Source: Lutjanus erythropterus (lineage: Eukaryota; Chordata; Actinopteri; Lutjaniformes; Lutjanidae). Taken from it: 64,000 nt of DNA. Numbering within the stretch: the stretch's first letter is position 1; every line of letters starts with the position of its first letter. Where the stretch lies: positions 36,035,260 to 36,099,259 of the forward strand of contig CM034603.1 in NCBI GenBank assembly GCA_020091685.1, written 5' to 3'. The position numbers were made by a program, and so were the translations under genes. Positions 57,326 to 64,000 of this stretch are shown here, piece by piece. The notes below the pieces were generated by a model. That model saw only the letters and a list, made by a program, of their open reading frames with translations. It made no database searches and was not told the DNA's origin.

Positions 57326-57654
57326 GAATTCAGTTGACTTAAATGTAACTGAATGTGTTAAATGGACATAAGATGTCATCTGATATCGATCGAAGGCCCC
57401 TGAATTGAATCACATTGAAATTCTATTGTTGCAGACTCAATATTGTATTATTGTCCAAAAAACCAATGTACTACCATATTGTGATGAAACTTTTGATTTA
57501 TACCCCCAGTAGTTACATGTATAATTAATATGTTCTGTATACAGTGAATAAACACAGCTATACTCTAATTAGACACGATAAACCTAACAGTACATGACTA
57601 AGATGTAACAAGCTGTACTTTGTATCAAGTTAGACCAAAACTATAAAAAAATAA

Positions 57655-57900
57655 AGATCTTTTCACACTGCATATTCTTAGCCCAGGGCTAAGAGCTAAC
57701 CCTGGGATAACTTTTCACACACACATTATTAACCCAGGGCTATATGATTATCCTTGGGTTTACTTGATTTTGAGGGGATAACTAGCAGGGCTAACTAGCT
57801 CTAGGCTAAAGTCGGAGTTAGCCCGCTTTAGGGCTTTCCACATTGCATATCCTTAAACCTGGGCTAAGAGTTAGCTTTGAGCTAAGCCCACTTTGAAATG
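57655..57900. mobile_element. MITE copy related to 41586
   Basis: TCTTTTCACACTGCATATTC, TAGCCCAGGGCTAAGAGCTA and the inner repeat TTTAGGGCTTTCCACATTGC, then CATATCCTTAAACCTGGGCT. Two half-copies appear back to back. Confidence 0.65.
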
Positions 57901-57974
57901 TTTCAGGATTGTGCCGGTCTGAAAGCTTTCTTGGTCTGGGGGTGACAGCTCCCATAGCTTGGCGCTAAGCCCTT

Positions 57975-58610
57975 TGGTTCCTTATTAGATCCTTTATTAG
58001 ACCTCTATTACACTTTAGAGGATAATTAATGACACATTACAATACAGCTGTAATTTAAAGTAAAGTAAAATCATCCCCCCTCCCCAAGTGCCCTCTTGGA
58101 AACCCCTACGGTAGGTAAAACATGATAGAGCGCCCCCTAGGGTTGACCAGTGTCCAAGACAATGTGATGAAGTGCCGTCTAAGGTGTCCCTCCTGAGGAC
58201 AAAATGTGATGCAGTGCCATACGGGCCACGATACATATGTAGGTGTGGTAGTTCTCATACTCATAATCAAAACCAGGGTTAGAACTGTTTACCATGCCCT
58301 GCCACATACAGCTGGTACCCTTTTAATTTTTTTCGCCCCCGCCTCTCAGAACATCACCTACAGACAAAACATTCCTCTAACTAATTTATTTTTTGTAATT
58401 TTGGCCTTTACTTGGCAGATCTAATTTACATATTTGTTAGCAGATATGTGATTTCACTTTAGTTTACGATGCAGTTCAGTTGTAACGTGTCCCTCTCTCC
58501 TGAAGTCTAATAAGGCTCTAATAAAGAACATTATTTATATTTTTTGTCTAATGTGAGACACAGTACGGTTTGTCACGTCTTATTAGAGTACTGTAAAATA
58601 AAGTAATAAA
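57975..58610. repeat. Second copy of the ATTAGAGG repeat block, split by a tandem array
   Basis: The left part 57980-58065 (TTAGACCTCTATTACACTTT, AATTAATGACACATTACA) and right part 58450-58610 (CACTTTAGTTTACGATGCAG, GTCTTATTAGAGTACTGTAA) match the block at 11420-12050. Between them lies 58078-58225, units with GTGCCGTCTAAGGTG and GACAAAATGTGATG, related to the array at 30275. Confidence 0.65.
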
Positions 58611-59330
58611 TTAAGGACTGCCAAAAAGCTAGAAGTTGTAGTACAGATTGACATAACACATCTGCAGTTGTTTGTGCCCCCACCTTCACTGATCAAGGAA
58701 ACATCACAGTTAAATTATGAACCACAAAGCTAGTAATTTAATCATCAAAAGGGGGTGTACCTATTCAAGCTTGATCTCCCTCAAGTGTCACTCAAATGCC
58801 AGGCTTTCTTTAAAAATCCCTAGTTCTATTAGGCCTTCAAAAGTAAATTCTGTGTCAGGTGGGTGGTTTCACTGAAGTATGAAAGACATGTTTTTTCTTT
58901 CCTCGTTGCATGTAATTTTAAAATGGTTTAAACTGCCATTTTCTTCAAATGAATCAACAGATTTCCATGAAACTTTGTGGAAAGTTAGGGCTCAGCTACA
59001 GCAGCAAATGTGAAATTTCTGACTAAATTGAAATTGAAATATAGCCGCGAGGGGCGGTGACGGTGCGTGAGCAGATTGCGAGGATTCGGAGGCTTGCAAG
59101 AAACAAGGATTGACAAGAAGCACACAACACACAGCTGCACGAATATCCACATTGTTGGCAAAGATTTGGCCACATGGGGATTTGAAATCCCCAGAGAAGG
59201 TGATTTATTGACTACGCTGCTGTGGAGACATGGTGCTCCAAACACCTTATAAGTTGAGGCGATGACAGACCTGCAAAACTGGGGCATTTTCTTCTGTTTA
59301 AGCTTAAAATGAACCTCACTTTTTCTCAGC
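58611..59330. other. Intergenic; no gene seen
   Basis: Includes a short repeat word, TTTCCATGAAACTTTGTGGA, near 58960, otherwise unclassified. Confidence 0.3.
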
Positions 59331-59339
59331 AGTCCAGTC

Positions 59340-59745
59340 TCTTCTTAATCTGTCTTCGTCCTCTTACATCGTTTTCATCATATTATGTCTTTTACATTGT
59401 CTTCGTCTTGTTACGTCAGTTTTCCGTTGTTATGTGTTTAACCTGATTTTCACCTTGTTAACTCATTTCTGTCTTGTTCCATCTTTTGCATTGTTATGTT
59501 GCTTTTGTCTTGTTATGCATTTTTCATCTTGTTACGTCTTTTACACCATTTTTTTAAAAATCATTTTTGTTTCCATCTTGTTAAATTTTTATGTAGTTTT
59601 CATCTTATTAAGTCATCTTCTTCTTACGTCGTCTCGTCTTCTTGCATCTTATAACATCGTTTACATAATGTCGTCTGGTTAAGTCATTTTTGTCTCGTTC
59701 CATCCTTTACATTGTTTTCGTCTTGTTACGTCCGTTGCACCATTT
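59340..59745. repeat. Minisatellite, TTTTCGTCTTGTTACGTC type
   Basis: About 14 degenerate units of 25-30 bases with CATCTTGTTACGTC, TTTTACATTGTT and TTTTGTCTTG. A single detached unit recurs at 60270-60318. It gives a spurious Phe/Leu-rich open frame. Confidence 0.85.
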
Positions 59746-62590
59746 CCATCAGGAGAGACAAGTGAATGAAACAAAGATGAAGTTTATTATAACAGATGCT
59801 GTGTGAATAATAACGTCTAGACAGACAGTCTTTAGGATTTGCAGTCTATAGAAGGATTTGTAGTCGAGGGGTGTCTGCCCTGAGCAGCGGCAGAGATAAA
59901 TCCCTCCATGGAGTCCAGACACTGGTGGTGGTGGTTGAGGACTCTGCTGAGACTGGGAGGCTGATGAATCTGTCAAGACTGGGCTGTGATGGGGAGGTGG
60001 AGGGGCCTGCATAACAGCAGCACGAAGGAACTGAAGGTGGCGAGGAAATCATATGTAAAAAGACTGCAGATATATGATAGGTTAACGATGAAGCTGCGCT
60101 ATTGGACAGATGTGACCAATAGATATCAGTAAAGAGCCGCTGACAGTGATGGCATGGAAATTATGAGTGAGCATGTGTGAGAGCAGTGAAAGACAGAATG
60201 AATGAGAAATAAACTACAGGCCTGAGCATTTAAAAAGATAATCCTCCTGACTAAACTTCAGCTATAGCTTGATTTTCGTCTTGTTGCATCCTTTACATTG
60301 TTTTCATCTTGTTAGAATTAGTCTTGATGATGGGAAGGTGGTTTGTAATTAAAGTAATGAGTGTGTTTTTCAAATGTTATTTGTGATAAAATGTGGAGAG
60401 TAAAAGTAAAAAGTTGTCAAAACAAATACTCGAGTACTCAAAGTATGGATAACTAAAAAATCTACTTAAGTTCAGTAATTAAGATAATAATAATAAATAA
60501 TAAATAAATAAGTATTTGCACTAAGTCAGGTCCCATCTCTGCATGGAAGTGATCCTGCCAGGCATTTAAAAAACAAAACAAAAATACAAACAATGTAAAT
60601 GTTGCAGATGAAACGTTATTGAAACGTGCAATTAATGAACACCGTTATGTGATAAATCTTGTGGCACCCATGGTCCTCAAGGCACCACTGGGTGCAGCTG
60701 CTCCCACTTTGGGAACCGCAGCTCCAGTTAACCTTGATTTAAATATGCTCAACAGCAGTTGAAATAATTCTCAACAATATCAAAGAATCATCCGGCCTCT
60801 CGAGTCTCTCTTTGTACAGTACACTGTTTCACGGGACACCAGATGGCCACAAAAAACCCCTCTCTTTCACCGCCTGTGCCTTTTATCTCCGCTCATTAAA
60901 AAAGACCCTTTTGAGGAGGGGAAACCCAGAATACAACCTCAGGACTCAATACACAACTTCCCTTATCTGACTCTGCTTGCAAAAAATCAGGATGTAAAAG
61001 CTTTACTGAATGAACATTTTCACACAGCCGCGCAGCCCAATTATGCGACTGTGTCGTCCAGGTATGAATCACTGACCCCGGAAACGTGAACAATAATGAC
61101 CCTCGGTCCTTAAAGTTGTAAGTATTGAGTAGCCTGGAGAGTCATTGGCCTCTAATGCCCTGACTGAGAGGGAGAGATGAAGGGGAAAGAGAAGAGGGAC
61201 AGAAAGCTCTCTGGGCTGCAGCTGCCAGCCCAGCACCTCTCATGGAATAAAAATGCACCTCTTATCTCTGATTCTGTGGCCTCGGCTTGATCCACACTGA
61301 TCTAAAATGACTTTGTAGTTCCAGAACATTATCCTGCCTCTCCGCAGCCATCAGTGGCATCGGCCAACACACAAGCATTAATTATAAATCCATTAAAAGG
61401 GCTAGTTCGTCCGCATTGCAGCCATTATCAGATGACATGTCATTATTTTCCCTCCTCACTGCAGCAGCGAGCGGTGGCGGCTCCTGGCGGGTTCACAGGA
61501 ACAAACATCTCATCTGTTTAAGGGCCGTGGTTTGGGAACATATAATGCAGGGTGAGCGGGTGAGGGGTCTCTGGGAGTAATGTGGCGCCCAAGATGACAG
61601 CGTGATTACAGTGGTTGGGACATCAATTAGATACATTTATTTGCGAGCCCTAAAATATTATGTACAGTGGCCGAGAGAGTTCAGTGCACTGAAAACACAA
61701 GCAAGAAGAAAAACAAGTGAGTGAAGAAGAAAAGAAAGAAAAGCCACTTTTTCACTTCAGTTAGAGGAAATGCTGAAAAAAGACAGACTAATTAAAGGTG
61801 CTATAACCAACAGGACGGGGACACTTCTCTCCCGATTGATAGTCTTGCAATACTTGTGTGCAGAAGTAGTGCAATTACAATATGCTGCCATTTTTGTTTG
61901 CTTTAAACACAAGATCTTGGGGAAGAGGCTCGGCTCGGCACGATAAAAGTGGTAACGGAAACGCAAATCAGCGCAGCACGGTTTGACTCGGTGCGGCCAA
62001 AAACACAAAAACAAAAACGCATCAAATGCACGTCACATCACATCTCTAAGTCAACATCATTGCTATACTGCTGAGAAAAGTGTTTAAAATAAAATCACAC
62101 AGTTCACAGTGTCGTTGCTGAGGCCGTCGCAATCTTGGCAGTGCCTGACTCGACTAAGTGTGGCGGGAGCCTTCTGTACAGCTGTCATGAGCAAGGAAAT
62201 CAGCTATAGAGACCAAAACCTTTTTCTGCATCAGGCTGTAAACTCAATAAAACTATGTTAATGAAACTGAAAATGAATTTAGTGATGCCTAGGACACAAT
62301 TAGAAATGGGCATTTAATGCAAAAGTAGCGTTCAATATAATTAAAATATGTCTTGCCTTGATGTCTGCTGTCATTGCTAACAAGCTAGCTATTTGGATCA
62401 GGCTATCTCCTGGAACAAAAGCGTTTATTCTGAGACTTAAATTGCTGATGTTTGAAATTTGTAGTTATTAGCAGGTGCGGCTCTCTAAAAGTTATATAAG
62501 GGTTTATTTCTGCTATAAAGTCAGACATTTTATAATTGTATAAGATGGGCGACTATGTGGATTGACTTACTTTTAGAGCCACCCTCAAGT
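59746..62590. other. Intergenic, mostly unique-looking
   Basis: No gene seen. 61250-61470 is compositionally balanced, with AT-rich homeobox-type words (CATTAATTATAAATCCATTA), and is a candidate for conserved non-coding DNA. Confidence 0.3.
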
Positions 62591-62599
62591 AGCTATTAG

Positions 62600-63295
62600 A
62601 GGAACTACAGTTTTTGGAAACAATACAACACAACTTAGTTACAACACCAATGAAAAAGCTCCTGATTAGTAGATCATTCTTCAAGTCAACCAACCAGATT
62701 TTGCTACAGTCTCCCTCAGCAAATCATGTCGTGCCCAGGTTGAGCCCACCAGAGGTCCGATCCTCATCACATCCAGATCTTCAGTCATCCCTTCACTGCC
62801 ACCACCACCTGTGTCTAGACTCCATCGGGGGGTTTCCTTTACTAATCACAGCTTCTCTACCTCCATTTATACACGATGATGTGATAACGCCAAAGACTTT
62901 TTCACATTTGTCACCTCGATTGTGCACATGCCAATTAAATCTAGTATTTTGTACATTCAGAATGAAGTCTCTCCTTTCAAAGTCTCCTACTGCTGCCTCA
63001 ATGTATCACACCTCTCCTCATATTTAAAACCGGTGCTCATCAGACTAGATCCCAGGACTGGGTAACTATTGATGCCCCATGAATAAATGCTGAACTTGGC
63101 AAGACTGCCTTGAAGCACTTTGCAGCTGGTAAGTGGAATGAACTTCAAAAGACAATGAAACCTTAGAGTCTCATCCCATCGGATGGATTTAACATTTTAA
63201 TTTTCACACATTTTTTTTAGATGAACTTATCTCTCGTCTCTTGTGCAAAAGAGATCTCGATCTCAATGAGACTACCTGATGAGGAAAATAAAAAA
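62600..63295 (+). mobile_element. LINE 3' region, degraded
   Basis: At 63101-63180 one frame gives KTALKHFAAGKWNELQKTMK, then a stop and SLIPSDGF, the C-terminal tail of fish LINE proteins. The tail CTTGTGCAAAAGAGATCTCG, ATCTCAATGAGACTACCTG, then GAGGAAAATAAA is the standard 3' UTR end of this group. A 137-codon open frame at 62614-63027 lies just upstream but shows no domain I recognise. Confidence 0.55.
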
Positions 63296-63714
63296 TAGAT
63301 ATATCTGAATCAGGCAATCACATTATTGAAAGTAAAACAACCACTGTCAGCTCCCTTTCCAACATTATTGAACAGTGGCAGATTTTCAAGCACGTCCATC
63401 AGTTTTTATTGTCCCCTGTCTCTTGTGAAGATCCACTCCCAAACTTCTTCTGGAGCTTCACATGGTTTACTTTAGCAAATGGAGCTTGCTCACTTGTCAT
63501 TGAGATGGATTTATGGATGAAATTAGACCTCAAGAACATGCAGCGATAATCTCAAATAAATAATAATCTCAAGGACACAGCTGACATCTGGACAGCTAAC
63601 AACAAAAGCTTTCTGGGTGTTCAACAGTTCACTGGATCAGCAGTTCAACTTTCAGAGTGCAAGAACATACAAAGGTACTATAGTAATATAACTGTGAACA
63701 TAACTAATAAGGAA

Positions 63715-63830
63715 CACCTCAGGATCCTCAGGATGTCTGGGGTCCCCTGCTGGAACCGTTACCCAACCCAACCCGACCCAACCTGACCCGACCTGATCCA
63801 ACCCGATTTTGGATAAGTGGTTGAAGATGG
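63715..63830 (+). mobile_element. LINE 3' tail with expanded CCCAACCCGA-type microsatellite
   Basis: CTCAGGATCCTCAGGATG, CTGGGGTCCCCTGCTGGAAC and TGGATAAGTGGTTGAAGATG match the tail at 33640-33760. Between them the short CGTGACCCG segment has grown into a degenerate run of CCCAACCCGACC units (63761-63808). Confidence 0.7.
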
Positions 63831-63941
63831 ATTTGATGGCTTTTTGAATTACTTTGATACCAAGTAATAAATAAAGTATTATTTTTACTTTTTAAGGGAG
63901 TAATAAGTAAAAAGCTTCCTGAATATTTCACCCAACACTAT

Positions 63942-64000
63942 TAAAGGGATAGTTCACCCAAAAATGAAAATTCAGTCATTATCTACTCACTCTCATGTGG
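63942..64000. mobile_element. Left end of a further 34.5-kb-family MITE, cut by the window
   Basis: TTAAAGGGATAGTTCACCCA, AAAATGAAAATTCAGTCATT and ATCTACTCACTCTCATG are the family's left terminus. Confidence 0.8.

Noticed and set aside
62614-63027. 137-codon plus-strand ORF, the longest in the window
   Set aside because: No domain, Ser/Pro/His-rich, and it sits next to a LINE 3' end. More likely decayed retrotransposon than a gene.
63761-63808. Telomere-like CCCAACC run near the window end
   Set aside because: Not the vertebrate CCCTAA repeat and embedded in a LINE tail, so not a chromosome end.

Overview
The window looks like nuclear DNA of a teleost fish. It is AT-rich and full of short transposon relics of fish type: hAT-like and hairpin MITEs, non-LTR retrotransposon 3' ends, microsatellites and minisatellites. 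The few real coding pieces are short exons with GT-AG borders. There are no operons and no bacterial features.

Only two protein-coding genes are well supported. Both are on the minus strand, in the same orientation, and both encode small R4-type regulators of G-protein signalling (RGS, GTPase-activating proteins for G-alpha subunits). rgs18 (ATG at 23605, stop at 18338) can be reconstructed from five coding exons into 236 residues, close to the 235 of human RGS18. An rgs21-like gene (ATG at 7732, stop at 5375) is built from four coding exons into 144 residues. Its first exon has only 11 coding bases. In human chromosome 1q31 RGS18 and RGS21 are neighbours in the same order and orientation, so this pair looks like a preserved ancient tandem. 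The last two coding exons of each gene share the same phase and the same 167-base penultimate exon.

Layout: 1-5.0 kb, non-coding, with MITE and repeat pieces; 5.4-7.7 kb, the rgs21-like gene, whose two larger introns are mostly MITEs; 8-18.1 kb, intergenic, with nested MITEs, a local repeat cluster at 11.4-12.05 kb and a transposon inserted into another transposon at 16.4-18.1 kb; 18.3-23.6 kb, rgs18, with a compact TATA/ETS/IRF-type promoter and a 1.3 kb duplicated repeat block in its third intron; 23.8-64 kb, a gene-poor stretch. The last part holds minisatellites (24.3, 45.2 and 59.3 kb), a BED-finger hAT relic (30.6 kb), a tRNA-like pol III promoter (31.66 kb), LINE remnants (33.4, 34.1, 36.6, 46.5, 47-48 and 62.6-63.3 kb), a long hairpin element (34.5-35.2 kb), a hAT MITE with intact 8-bp target duplication (35.9 kb), a possible THAP-finger relic (37.4 kb), an internally expanded MITE (43 kb), and stretches of unique-looking sequence that could be conserved non-coding DNA. 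In mammals the neighbour on this side of RGS18 is a gene desert leading to BRINP3, which fits.

I found no rRNA, intact tRNA, CRISPR or operon-like system. The most informative results are the exon-level gene models, the conserved phospho-site motifs in Rgs18, the myeloid-type composite element at its promoter, and several well-defined transposon insertions.
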